A stretch of DNA of 43,055 bases. Source: Burkholderiaceae bacterium. Its GTDB lineage: Bacteria; Pseudomonadota; Gammaproteobacteria; Burkholderiales; Burkholderiaceae_C. The DNA is taken from positions 1-43,055 of the forward strand of contig CAJYPV010000034.1 of the NCBI GenBank assembly GCA_913776825.1, written 5' to 3'. Positions 1 to 7,311 of this stretch are shown piece after piece. Under the pieces are notes generated by a model, which had not been told where the DNA came from, did not search any database, and saw nothing but the letters and a program-made list of their open reading frames with translations. Made by a program: the position numbers and the translations under genes. How positions within the stretch are numbered: the stretch's first letter is position 1; each line of letters opens with the position of its first letter.

Positions 1-34
1 TGGCCAGATCGAGGCCGATCGTCGTAATCTGCAT
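1..34 (-). CDS. IS110/IS1111-family transposase, N-terminal fragment cut by window edge
   Basis: Only the first 11 codons are present, reading MQITTIGLDLA on the minus strand from an ATG at 34. This is the recognisable opening of IS110-family (DEDD) transposases; the Asp in GLDLA is normally the first catalytic acidic residue. A ribosome site AAGGAG lies 8 nt upstream of the ATG (minus strand), which supports a genuine start. The rest lies left of the window, so intactness cannot be judged. The family call rests on a short but characteristic N-terminus. Confidence 0.65.
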   Translation of the reverse strand, partial: MQITTIGLDLA

Positions 35-118
35 GGCGGACGCTCCTTCCGATCGAGTGGTTGCTGACACATCCACTGTGGCACTTCGATGCCGTCTACG
101 GGTGGAGGCGTCCATCCC
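1..118 (-). mobile_element. End of an IS110/IS1111-like insertion sequence
   Basis: The transposase start is preceded on the minus strand by only about 80 nt of non-coding DNA before a motif at 104–115 that reads ATGGACGCCTCC on the minus strand. This resembles the subterminal inverted repeats (ATGGAC-CTCC type) that I recall from IS1111-group elements. The same bases form a hairpin at 100–118 (GGG-TGGA, loop GGCG, TCCA-T-CCC). The outer boundary, placed near 118, is an inference; the other end is outside the window. Confidence 0.45.
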
Positions 119-263
119 ATTGCTTACGTATGTCCGCTCTGGGTCGAGAGCTGTCCTTGTCTCAAGGCGCCGCGAACGACCGCATTCAGCCTATTGCAGA
201 CGGCAGCATCGCAGTGAATGCGGGCATTGCAAAACCGACAGCAACTTGAGTTAGCCTCAGACC
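119..263. repeat. Palindromic and dispersed repeat material next to the IS end
   Basis: The stretch contains a hairpin at 136–151 (GCTCT, loop GGGTCG, AGAGC), the 11-mer CAGCCTATTGC at 187–197, and GTGAATGCGGGC followed by GCAA at 214–231. The 11-mer recurs inverted at 3249–3259. GTGAATGCGGGC recurs directly at 3181–3192. The 10-mer GCGGGCATTG (220–229) recurs inverted at 3360–3369. It looks like a degenerate dispersed repeat family rather than coding DNA. Confidence 0.45.
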
Positions 264-710
264 ATGTGGATTCTTCGTCAGCTCTTTGCGCCCGAATGGG
301 AGGAGTTTCAAGCGGCTTTGGAGATTGCGGGATACGGGTATGGGTGCTGGTTTATCAACTGGGACATGAGCGATGGCGTGGCGGTGCAGGTCGCGCACAA
401 CTATCGAAGCCACTCACTGCTCTTCATACTGGGCACCCACCCCAAGGAGTCATCTTCCGCGTACTACCACTTTGGACCCAGCGGACTCGCCGTTTTCTCA
501 GAGGTTGATCCTCGTTCCTCGACCATCGGCTCTTGGCGTGTGCCGCAGGATGGGCATTTGACCTCGGTCGGCCTCGAAATCTGCGATGCAATTCGTACGT
601 TGGGGCCTCGTCTGAACGGCCAGCCCGAAGTAGGCCTTCGGGTGGACCTCCGCAACCGCGATCGGATCAAGCGATTTGCGCCCATCAACGTTTCACCGCC
701 TCCGGGCTAG
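264..710 (+). CDS. Unrecognised 148-residue protein
   Basis: I do not recognise this protein. It is an open frame of 148 residues starting MWILRQLF, rich in aromatic residues in its first half (several Trp and Tyr) and ending in a basic segment followed by a Pro-rich tail. No signal peptide, membrane segment or catalytic motif stands out. No clear ribosome site precedes the ATG, and base composition is less GC-biased than in the core genes downstream. It sits between the IS end and the RNA-repair operon, so it may be an accessory or laterally acquired gene. It could be real or spurious; the even, protein-like composition slightly favours real. Confidence 0.4.
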   Translation: MWILRQLFAPEWEEFQAALEIAGYGYGCWFINWDMSDGVAVQVAHNYRSHSLLFILGTHPKESSSAYYHFGPSGLAVFSEVDPRSSTIGSWRVPQDGHLTSVGLEICDAIRTLGPRLNGQPEVGLRVDLRNRDRIKRFAPINVSPPPG

Positions 711-863
711 TCCGGTCTCCTCTGACAACTTTGGGGGCGTCTAGGCCGGAGTCCGATCCCGGCGCCCAGGCTCATCCCTCGGAGCCGACACCAGAGCCAT
801 GACAACAATGGCTCCAAACCCTCAGCACGCCCGAGGGTCGTCCTGCTCACGTGCCCGCTCGCG

Positions 864-2000
864 CTACACCTCATACCTGACTTCGTGCGCCTCCCAAGGT
901 AGAGGCACCTCCCACCGGTGCAGCATCCGCTCGAGATCCTTTTGGGTCAGCGTGGTGTCCCTGCGAGCATTACGCTTGAAGAGGGTGTCGGCCGGGACTT
1001 CGAGGTAGACCAGCCGCACGTTGGCGTTGTAGGCGTAGAGCAGATCCAAGGTCTTGCCGCGCATCTGCTCACTCAAGTGGGTCGCGTTCCACACGAAAGG
1101 CTCGTGGCGACGTAATAGCGCCTTGGCCTTGTCGACCGCCCGATGAGCCGCGAGGCCATCGTTCTCGCCGTGCTTCAGCCCCAGTTCCGCCTTCGCGTCG
1201 TCGAAGGAGACGATCTCCAGATCGCGGCCATGACGCGCCACCCAGGTGTCCTTGCCCGACGCGGGCAGCCCGCAGAGCACGGTGACCTGCGATCCCGGCT
1301 CCTGGAACAACGGTGTGTCCAAGTGGACCTTCGAGCCGCGCGCGTACATCAGACGCGTGTGAGCAGAGGCCGCCTCTCGCGGAACTGCCCAGCAGCCGTC
1401 TTCGCGCGCGAGTTCCTCGAACAGGGCAATGTCGTCCAACCGCGCCTGCTGGTCGGCGCAAATGCGGCCGCGCATGTCGGCGCGCGCCACGCACACGAGA
1501 TCGGGGAGGTGCACACCCCAAGACAGCCGCCGAGTGATGAACTCAGGCGATTCGCCACGACGGGAGTCGTAGACGAAGAAAGGCACCTGGTGCACGGCGA
1601 TGATGCGGCAGACCGCCTCACGCAACTCGAACGGCACGCCGGCGCGCCACAGCAGTGAGCGGACGTCCACGGCGCCGCGGCGCGAGTGGCCGGGCTGGCC
1701 GATCTCGCCGCTGACCGGATCGACGACGGTGGTCTCCGGCTTGCACAGGTCGTGAAGCAGCGCGGCGAGGAACAGGGTCTCGCGCTGGACCCCTATGGCC
1801 GCTGCGAAATGGTCGCACTCCAGCAGCGCGTCCAGGACCATGCGGGTGTGCACACCCACGTTGCCCTCGGCGTGATACCGCGGGCTCTGCGGTGTGGTCT
1901 CCAGTGCCAGCAGGCGAGGGAAGACCTCGCAGCAGGCCGCCCAGTCATAGTCGGCGCCGTCCTGCTTGGGGCACAGCGCGCGGATGGTGTCGTAGTTCAT
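864..2000 (-). CDS. HD-Pnk: fused HD phosphoesterase and 5'-OH polynucleotide kinase (RNA end healing)
   Basis: The N-terminal half (about residues 45–190) is an HD phosphohydrolase with metal-ligand candidates His51, the His83-Asp84 pair in LLHDLCKP, His105, His137 and Asp174. The C-terminal half is a P-loop kinase with GLPASGKDT at 244–252, an SFDDAK motif and an Arg-rich KRNARRD segment typical of polynucleotide kinases. Enzymes of this architecture (HD-Pnk, described from Runella and Deinococcus) remove 2',3'-cyclic or 2'-phosphates and phosphorylate 5'-OH ends, making them ligatable. An ATG at 2012 is also possible, but GGAG lies 6 nt before the ATG at 2000, so 378 residues are preferred. 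The RNA ligase gene lies 20 nt upstream on the same strand, so the two form an operon. The P-loop has Asp after the Lys, as nucleoside-monophosphate kinases have Gly there. Confidence 0.85.
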   Translation of the reverse strand: MNYDTIRALCPKQDGADYDWAACCEVFPRLLALETTPQSPRYHAEGNVGVHTRMVLDALLECDHFAAAIGVQRETLFLAALLHDLCKPETTVVDPVSGEIGQPGHSRRGAVDVRSLLWRAGVPFELREAVCRIIAVHQVPFFVYDSRRGESPEFITRRLSWGVHLPDLVCVARADMRGRICADQQARLDDIALFEELAREDGCWAVPREAASAHTRLMYARGSKVHLDTPLFQEPGSQVTVLCGLPASGKDTWVARHGRDLEIVSFDDAKAELGLKHGENDGLAAHRAVDKAKALLRRHEPFVWNATHLSEQMRGKTLDLLYAYNANVRLVYLEVPADTLFKRNARRDTTLTQKDLERMLHRWEVPLPWEAHEVRYEV

Positions 2001-2020
2001 GTTCTTCTCCATGCAAGGGA

Positions 2021-2896
2021 TCAGACGCCAGCTACCCGCACGCGCCAGCCGGCGGTGGCCACAGGCGCGTAGAGGTCAGCGTCAGGCGCCAGCCCATTGG
2101 GGATCACCGGGCGAGTGCTGTGATGTGAACCGGAATCCAGAATGGTCTGGACGAAGTCCGGTCGCACCCACTTGTAGCGGCCCAGCACCTGGTGCTCGTC
2201 TTCGACCTTGACATACAGCCCCTCCGACAGATCCGACTTGTCGGTCTGCCGCCAGGCGAGTGCCAGGTCCAGGTCCTGGCGCTGCACGCTTTGCTCGAAG
2301 GCTTCGCGCCAGTGCTCGCCTTTCGCGAGCGACGGCCGCACCAAGGCGCGCAGCGACTTGACGTCGCGCGGCATGGCGCCGGCCTGCAGCACAGGCACGC
2401 TGACGATGGGCGAGCCAGCGAGCATCGCGTGTCGCCTCGGTGTGCTGAGGAAGACGCTTTCGGCCCGGTCGTAGATGTCGAACTCGCAGAACCAGTGCGG
2501 CAGGTGGTCGTAGCTGACCGAGTGCTTGGCATAGAGCCACTCGCCATACAGGACATAGCGGTCCTCGAGCAACTCGAGCAGGCGCGACTCGTGAGCGCGG
2601 GCCCAGAGCTTGAAAGGCCCGAACTGGCGCTCACGCCCGCCGCCGATGAGGTAGTGGCCGCGAGACTGCAGCAGCATCTCGCCGCCGCTGGTGAACGAGA
2701 TGCCGACGTTGGCCCCGTCGAGCTTCTCTTCGATGACCGCGTGGCAGCCTGCCAGGGTCGAGAGGTTGACGTGCTCGTGGCCTTCGTCGCCGGGCTGCAG
2801 GCGAGAGCCTTCGAGATGAGGAGTCCTGGGGTACTTCAGGATCTCCAGGGAATGGATCTGAGGGTCGACGAGCGTCGACCCCATGTGCGCAGACAT
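2021..2896 (-). CDS. ATP-dependent RNA ligase (Rnl family)
   Basis: This 291-residue protein carries the nucleotidyltransferase motifs of covalent ligases in order. Motif I is EEKLDGAN with the adenylated Lys at position 58; motif III is LYGEW (Glu119); motif IIIa is FCEFD (136–140); motif IV is EGLYVK (225–230); motif V is in YKWVR (Lys242). The size and the motif I context suit the RNA ligase family (Pfam RNA_ligase) rather than replicative DNA ligases. It would seal 3'-OH/5'-phosphate RNA ends in the cytoplasm. The start has AGGAG 6 nt upstream. It is the first gene of a two-gene operon with HD-Pnk, which supplies end healing, so together they form a full break-repair pathway. The physiological substrate is unknown; cleaved tRNA is a guess. 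Confidence 0.85.
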   Translation of the reverse strand: MSAHMGSTLVDPQIHSLEILKYPRTPHLEGSRLQPGDEGHEHVNLSTLAGCHAVIEEKLDGANVGISFTSGGEMLLQSRGHYLIGGGRERQFGPFKLWARAHESRLLELLEDRYVLYGEWLYAKHSVSYDHLPHWFCEFDIYDRAESVFLSTPRRHAMLAGSPIVSVPVLQAGAMPRDVKSLRALVRPSLAKGEHWREAFEQSVQRQDLDLALAWRQTDKSDLSEGLYVKVEDEHQVLGRYKWVRPDFVQTILDSGSHHSTRPVIPNGLAPDADLYAPVATAGWRVRVAGV

Positions 2897-2907
2897 GGTC
2901 GTCTCCT

Positions 2908-2925
2908 GGTTCGATGAAACGAACC
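2908..2925 (-). promoter_or_regulatory. Inverted repeat in the 5' leader of the RNA-repair operon
   Basis: GGTTCG, 6-nt spacer ATGAAA, CGAACC is a perfect 6-bp inverted repeat. It lies directly before the AGGAG ribosome site of the ligase gene. As RNA it would form a hairpin beside the ribosome site; as DNA it could be an operator. The choice between these is not decided by sequence. Confidence 0.4.
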
Positions 2926-3446
2926 GACGACTCTGCGTGCGCGGTGCTTGGCGGGACTAGGCGTCCGCCGCCTGCATGGCGTGGGCGGGGGAGACGCGGA
3001 GAACGGCTGCAGCGGCCGAGGTCATGGTGAGCATGACTCGGAAGGCGGTCGACGGCTTAGAGGGCGGCGATGCTGCAGGACACGATGGGCTCCGCGAGGT
3101 GTGAGGTGAATGAGCGGGCGGAGTCTATTGGGGGCGCCATGAATCGGCAAGCCGGGGCGTGTCGGGATGGCAACGCCCGCGTGAATGCGGGCCCTGCAAT
3201 CGCGGGGAAAGCCATTTGCCCAAAGCGGGGGGCACTCGCCCAACCTCAGCAATAGGCTGGCTGCAGTCGTCCGCATTGCCATTGCCGGTTGAGACAGCCA
3301 TCGACAACGGCTTGGCATCGGTCGCAGTCATCACACGAGGAAAACCCCAAAGACTCTGCCAATGCCCGCGTGCGTTCCTGATTCCAGCAGCCTCCAATCA
3401 AATCGACCGCCAAGCCCCCGCTCGATCCCTGTGGCAAGCTGCCCCC
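2926..3446. other. Intergenic region between the divergent RNA-repair operon and the ECF sigma gene
   Basis: About 520 bp with no convincing gene on either strand. It holds the palindrome at 3021–3037 and copies of the repeat material seen at 187–231: GTGAATGCGGGC at 3181–3192, the inverted GCAATAGGCTG at 3249–3259 and the inverted CAATGCCCGC at 3360–3369. No clear sigma-70 promoter could be placed. Confidence 0.5.
3021..3037. promoter_or_regulatory. Operator-like palindrome upstream of the RNA-repair operon
   Basis: GTCATG, spacer GTGAG, CATGAC is a perfect 6-bp inverted repeat with a 5-nt centre, about 125 bp upstream of the ligase start codon. The size and symmetry suit a dimeric regulator. 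No regulator gene is adjacent. Confidence 0.3.
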
Positions 3447-4265
3447 ATGCACCCCGCCCCGTCCTTCCCCCTCACCCCCACCGATCACCACGCCCTGGTC
3501 CGCGCCGCCACCCGTCTCCTCGGGCCCGCCGAAGCGGAGGACGCCGTCCAGGACGCCTACCTGCGTTGGCTGGAGGCCGCACCGTCCCAGGTCAATGCCG
3601 CGCAAGCGTGGCTGCTGACCGTGGTCCGGCATCTGGCGATTGATCGATTGCGGCGTCGACAGTGGCTGCAGAGCTGGCTGCAATCGACAGAAGTTGCCGA
3701 GGCCGCCAACAGCGCGCCATCAGCAGAGGACGAGGCCGCCGTGTCTCAGGCTGCGACGCAGGCCTTGCGCGCCATGGCAGCCGCGCTGGCGCCAGAGGAC
3801 GGCGCAGCGTTGCTGCTGCGAGAGGTTTTCGAGATCGAGCATGCCGACATCGCAAAAGCGATCGGGCGCTCGGAGGTGGCCAGCCGACAGCATCTGCGTC
3901 GCGCTTTGCTGCGGTGGCGCCGTCTGGCCGGCGCGCCAGCCGCTCGCGAGCGCGCGCCGGATGCCGGCGAAGACGCCGTGTTCCGGCTGTTCGCCCAAGC
4001 CATCATTCAGCGCGATCCGCGCGTGCTGTGGGCGATGCTGACGCAGCCTCCCGTGCAGTTGCGCTCGATGAGCCCGCGCGATGAGGCTCGCGCACCGATC
4101 AGCTTGTCGGCATTGACGGCGCGCGGAGGGGCATCGTGCGGCGTGATGCAGGTTGGCGGAGCGCTCGGGCTGGTGCTGACGCTCGACGGCGTGACGCTGT
4201 GCGTGCTGCCGCTCGGCGTCAGTGCGGATGAGCGCGCAGGCGAGCCCGACGCCGTGTCCTGCTGA
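3447..4265 (+). CDS. ECF sigma factor with C-terminal extension (ECF41/SigJ-like)
   Basis: The 272-residue protein has sigma region 2 at about residues 10–75 (AEDAVQDAYLRW, followed by an AWLLTVVRHLAIDRLRRR helix) and sigma region 4 at about 110–160 (LLLREVFEIEHADIAKAIG, then a helix-turn-helix that contacts the −35 element). About 100 further residues follow. ECF41-type factors carry such an extension as a built-in SnoaL-like regulatory domain in place of a separate anti-sigma factor; here the extension is shorter than usual and the SnoaL assignment is tentative. The start at MHPAPSF is chosen because residues upstream in the same frame look non-coding. No anti-sigma gene lies beside it. The downstream gene is convergent, so no target operon is visible. 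Confidence 0.75.
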   Translation: MHPAPSFPLTPTDHHALVRAATRLLGPAEAEDAVQDAYLRWLEAAPSQVNAAQAWLLTVVRHLAIDRLRRRQWLQSWLQSTEVAEAANSAPSAEDEAAVSQAATQALRAMAAALAPEDGAALLLREVFEIEHADIAKAIGRSEVASRQHLRRALLRWRRLAGAPAARERAPDAGEDAVFRLFAQAIIQRDPRVLWAMLTQPPVQLRSMSPRDEARAPISLSALTARGGASCGVMQVGGALGLVLTLDGVTLCVLPLGVSADERAGEPDAVSC

Positions 4266-4299
4266 CCAACGGCGATCGGGCGGTGCGCCGTCGACGAAC

Positions 4300-5220
4300 T
4301 CAGCCGTGCGCGAGCGCGAAGTCCAGCGCGGCGCGCACCGCAGTGACCTGCGCCGCCACGCATTCCTCGGGCGAGGTGCGGGGGCTGTCGGGGTAGACCT
4401 CGGTGGTGGTGGAGAAGGTGGCGCCGCTGAAGCCTTCGCACAGACCGGATTGACGGACCGGGAAGGAGATCACGCCCTTGGCCACGACTGGGCAGCCGAT
4501 GATCTGCCCCTTCGCATCGGGCGGGGCAATGTGGGTGACCTGCTCGACGGCGGCAATGATCGATTCATGGAAGTCGCGCCGGAAGCCTTCGCTGTTGCCG
4601 ACCAGGTAGAAGCCATCCGGAATCGAATCACGCTCGGGTCGGCCGCCGTCGCGCGCGGCCTTGGCGGGATCGAACTCGGTGGCGTCGGTGTCGGTGGTTT
4701 CGTGCAGATCGATGTGCAGCAGGAACTGGCCGAGATAGGGCGTGCCCAGCGCGATCAGCGCGCGCGCTTCTTCCGAATCCCGGCTGGCGCCGAATTGCCG
4801 ATTCGGATCGATCGCGTGGTAGTTCCAGCGGCAGATGCGCTCATAGGCCCAGGGGCTGACGCACGGCGCCACGATCAGGTTGACGCGGTCTTCATAGCGG
4901 GCAGCATGCGATTCAGCGAAGGTCAGCGCGCCCAGCACGCCGCTGGTCTCATAGCCATGCACGCCGCCAGTCACCAGCGCCACAGGGCGGCCGGCCTGCC
5001 AGTCGCGGGTCTTCAGCGCCAGCAGCGGGAAGACATCGGCGCCATAGCGCAGCTCGCCATAACGAACGACGTCGAATCGATCCGCCATGGCCGTCACACG
5101 GCTCACGACATCTTGCTCATAGCTGCGGGAACGCACCTGGCGCTCGCGCCATTGAACGCGTTCGGCGTCGCCCCAGGGCACGCCTGGGGTACCAATCGGA
5201 TAGAAGCGGGGAAGGCTCAT
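4300..5220 (-). CDS. M14-family zinc carboxypeptidase/deacylase
   Basis: The protein is 306 residues with the zinc site of the M14/aspartoacylase superfamily: GGVHGYE supplies His88 and Glu91, and IDLHET supplies His173. DPNRQF gives the substrate-binding Asn140-Arg141 pair, and TTTEVYP gives the catalytic Glu274. There is no signal peptide, so it probably acts in the cytoplasm on a small peptide or N-acyl amino acid. The exact substrate cannot be read from sequence. It converges with the ECF sigma gene (34-bp gap) and lies downstream of dps on the same strand, separated by 114 bp. Confidence 0.8.
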   Translation of the reverse strand: MSLPRFYPIGTPGVPWGDAERVQWRERQVRSRSYEQDVVSRVTAMADRFDVVRYGELRYGADVFPLLALKTRDWQAGRPVALVTGGVHGYETSGVLGALTFAESHAARYEDRVNLIVAPCVSPWAYERICRWNYHAIDPNRQFGASRDSEEARALIALGTPYLGQFLLHIDLHETTDTDATEFDPAKAARDGGRPERDSIPDGFYLVGNSEGFRRDFHESIIAAVEQVTHIAPPDAKGQIIGCPVVAKGVISFPVRQSGLCEGFSGATFSTTTEVYPDSPRTSPEECVAAQVTAVRAALDFALAHG

Positions 5221-5334
5221 GCGGCGACTCGCGGAATGGACGGTGGAACAGAGGCCCAGCCCGCCCGCATGGGCGCAGGCTGGCTGGGCTCGACATCACA
5301 CGCCATTAGAGCGCAGGTCCGCGCCTTCCATGCC

Positions 5335-5961
5335 TCAGATGGGAGAGGCCGCGACCAGGTGCTCGGACAGGAACCACACCTGCAGTTCATTGGTGCGGAC
5401 CACATCGCTGACCAACAGGTCTTCGGTGCCGGAATCGCCGGCATCGCTGGCCTTTTCCGCGTGCTCGCGGGCGTAGGTCAGGATCATGGTGTGCGCTTCG
5501 ATCAGGCGGCTGAGCTGCACCGTGGCCGGCTCACGACCGCGCGGCGGGCGAGGAATGCGGGTCTCTTCCGCGATGTCGGCCGCCATCGCCAGCGCCACGC
5601 CGCCGAGGATCTGAATGCGCTCGGCCAGCAGGTCGACCAGCTCGACCTGAGCTTCGAAATGCTTGTCGAACAGCAGATGCAGCTGGTTGAAGGTCGGGCC
5701 GACCACCTGCCAGTGATGCTTCTTGTACATGTCGCGCAGGGTGATGGTGTCGGCCAGCACCTGATTGAGCGACGCGACACTCTTCTTCACCACCGCTTCG
5801 GACAGGCCGTGCGGCATCTTGACCACTTCACCATAGCGCTGGGTCTCTTGCGATTGACCTTGCGGCGACTTCGTCAGCGTGGGCGTGGTGGCGGCATGCG
5901 CGGCGTCGACGCGGCCAGCCTTCTGAGGAGAGGACTGAGAGGACTTTTTCTTCGTTGCCAT
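5335..5961 (-). CDS. dps: Dps family DNA-binding ferritin-like protein
   Basis: The 208-residue protein has the Dps four-helix core. The inter-subunit ferroxidase ligands fall at His83, His95, Asp99, Asp110 and Glu114, with exactly the spacing of E. coli Dps. About 45 N-terminal residues form a Lys/Ser/Gln-rich tail (MATKKKSSQSSPQKAGR) of the sort that binds DNA. It should store iron, detoxify peroxide and compact DNA under stress or starvation. The protein is longer than E. coli Dps (167 residues), mainly because of the tail and a Pro/Arg-rich loop near residue 140. GGAG lies 7 nt before the ATG. A regulator site such as OxyR could not be identified upstream. Confidence 0.9.
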   Translation of the reverse strand: MATKKKSSQSSPQKAGRVDAAHAATTPTLTKSPQGQSQETQRYGEVVKMPHGLSEAVVKKSVASLNQVLADTITLRDMYKKHHWQVVGPTFNQLHLLFDKHFEAQVELVDLLAERIQILGGVALAMAADIAEETRIPRPPRGREPATVQLSRLIEAHTMILTYAREHAEKASDAGDSGTEDLLVSDVVRTNELQVWFLSEHLVAASPI

Positions 5962-6097
5962 GCGGGAGCTCCAAGGAGGTGTTGGGGACGGCTGCGCATG
6001 GCAAGCGTCGCTCCCGCTCCGTCACCCGACCGCATGACGCGGATTTGAAGCGCCGCCGGCGGGACCGTCTCGATCCCTCCGGCGACGGCGCCTCCAC

Positions 6098-7102
6098 TCA
6101 CTCCAGCGCCTTCGCCAGAATCGGCAAGCTGACGTCCATCCGGTAATCGATGGCGCTGTGATCGTCATCGAATTCCTCGTAGACATGGCGCACGCCGAGC
6201 GCGTCCAGCCGCTTGTGCATGCGGCGCGCACCATAGACGAGGTTGTACTGATCGACGTCCCCGCAGTCGATGTAGAGCGCCTTCAGCGCGCTCAATCCAG
6301 GGCCGTGCGACTCCACCAGCGTGAGCGGATCCCAGGCCATCCAGCGCGCCCAGCGTTCTTCGATCAACTCGCAGGTGTCCAGGGTGACGGGCCAGCGGAC
6401 TCCGTAGGGCGCCGTGGGATCGGGGTCGAAGCTGGCCGCCTGGGCCATCATCATGAGGATGTAGATGTCGCTGTCCTTGGGCTTGCGGGCGGCCCAGAAC
6501 TGGTCGACCCATTGACCGACGTCGGGCTGCTTGGCCAGGGCGCGCAGCACCTGCGCGAACTCGTGGCGATACATCAGCTCGAAACCCATGTCGCCGGAAT
6601 GCACCGCGGCAGCGGACCAGAAGTCCGGATGCAGCAAGGCATGCACCATCGCGCCATAGCCGCCGCTGGACTTGCCGAACAGACCGCGTCGACCGGCGCC
6701 GCCGCAGTGGAATTGCTGTTCCACGAAGGGCACGACCTCGTCGCGCAGGAAATCATCCCATCGGCCCATGGCGACGGAATTCACATACTGATTGCCGCCC
6801 AATCGGGTGAAGCAATCCGGAAAGGCCACCACCACCGGCGGCATCTGGCCGGTGGCGATCAGGCGGTCCAGCCGCTCGGGCAGGTTCTCACCAAAGCCCT
6901 TCCAATTGGTGTGAACCGGGCCGCCCGCCGTGAAGCCAACGACGTCGACCAGCAGCGGCAAGCCGCGGCCGTCGTGGCCAAAGGGAATGTAGACGTCCAC
7001 CTGGCGGCGCGTCGGCGCGCCCACCAGGTTGCCGGCCAGGGCCTGGCTGTCGAGAAAGCGACGTTGGACCGTGCCGACCGGCGTGTTCGGGTCTTTGTGC
7101 AT
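6098..7102 (-). CDS. Putative esterase (alpha/beta hydrolase, esterase D/antigen 85-like)
   Basis: This 334-residue protein has the nucleophile elbow GKSSGG (Ser145), a candidate acid in IDCGDVDQYN and a C-terminal His in DDDHSAIDYR, which together give a Ser-Asp-His triad. The N-terminal segment VDVYIPFG…LPLLVDVVGF resembles the esterase family PF00756. There is no signal peptide, so cytoplasmic action is likely. The substrate is not predictable; S-formylglutathione hydrolase-like and enterochelin esterase-like members share this fold. It is divergent from the GH15 gene and lies 136 bp upstream of dps on the same strand. Confidence 0.75.
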   Translation of the reverse strand: MHKDPNTPVGTVQRRFLDSQALAGNLVGAPTRRQVDVYIPFGHDGRGLPLLVDVVGFTAGGPVHTNWKGFGENLPERLDRLIATGQMPPVVVAFPDCFTRLGGNQYVNSVAMGRWDDFLRDEVVPFVEQQFHCGGAGRRGLFGKSSGGYGAMVHALLHPDFWSAAAVHSGDMGFELMYRHEFAQVLRALAKQPDVGQWVDQFWAARKPKDSDIYILMMMAQAASFDPDPTAPYGVRWPVTLDTCELIEERWARWMAWDPLTLVESHGPGLSALKALYIDCGDVDQYNLVYGARRMHKRLDALGVRHVYEEFDDDHSAIDYRMDVSLPILAKALE

Positions 7103-7311
7103 CTGGGGTCAAGCTCCAAGGATCGAGGCGGTGGCGATCATCGCTCAATCCCACCCGTGGACGCACCGCGTGATTGAAGCCGCCAGACCTCGCGTCGGTC
7201 GCGCCCAGTGACGAGCGCCAACGGCCGCGCGAATCGAGTGCGCCAGCCAACGCTGCGGAGGCCGGGCTCGCGAAATGCCCGTGCATCGCGTTGCCTTCCT
7301 CCCGGCCCCCC

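Noticed and set aside
2930..2960. Possible sigma-54 promoter upstream of the RNA-repair operon
   Set aside because: The minus strand reads AAGCAC-N5-ACGC, lacking the invariant GG of the −24 element. No RtcR-type activator is nearby.
4222..6048. A 608-codon plus-strand open frame across the peptidase and dps genes
   Set aside because: It runs antisense through two recognisable genes and their spacer, with no motif of its own.
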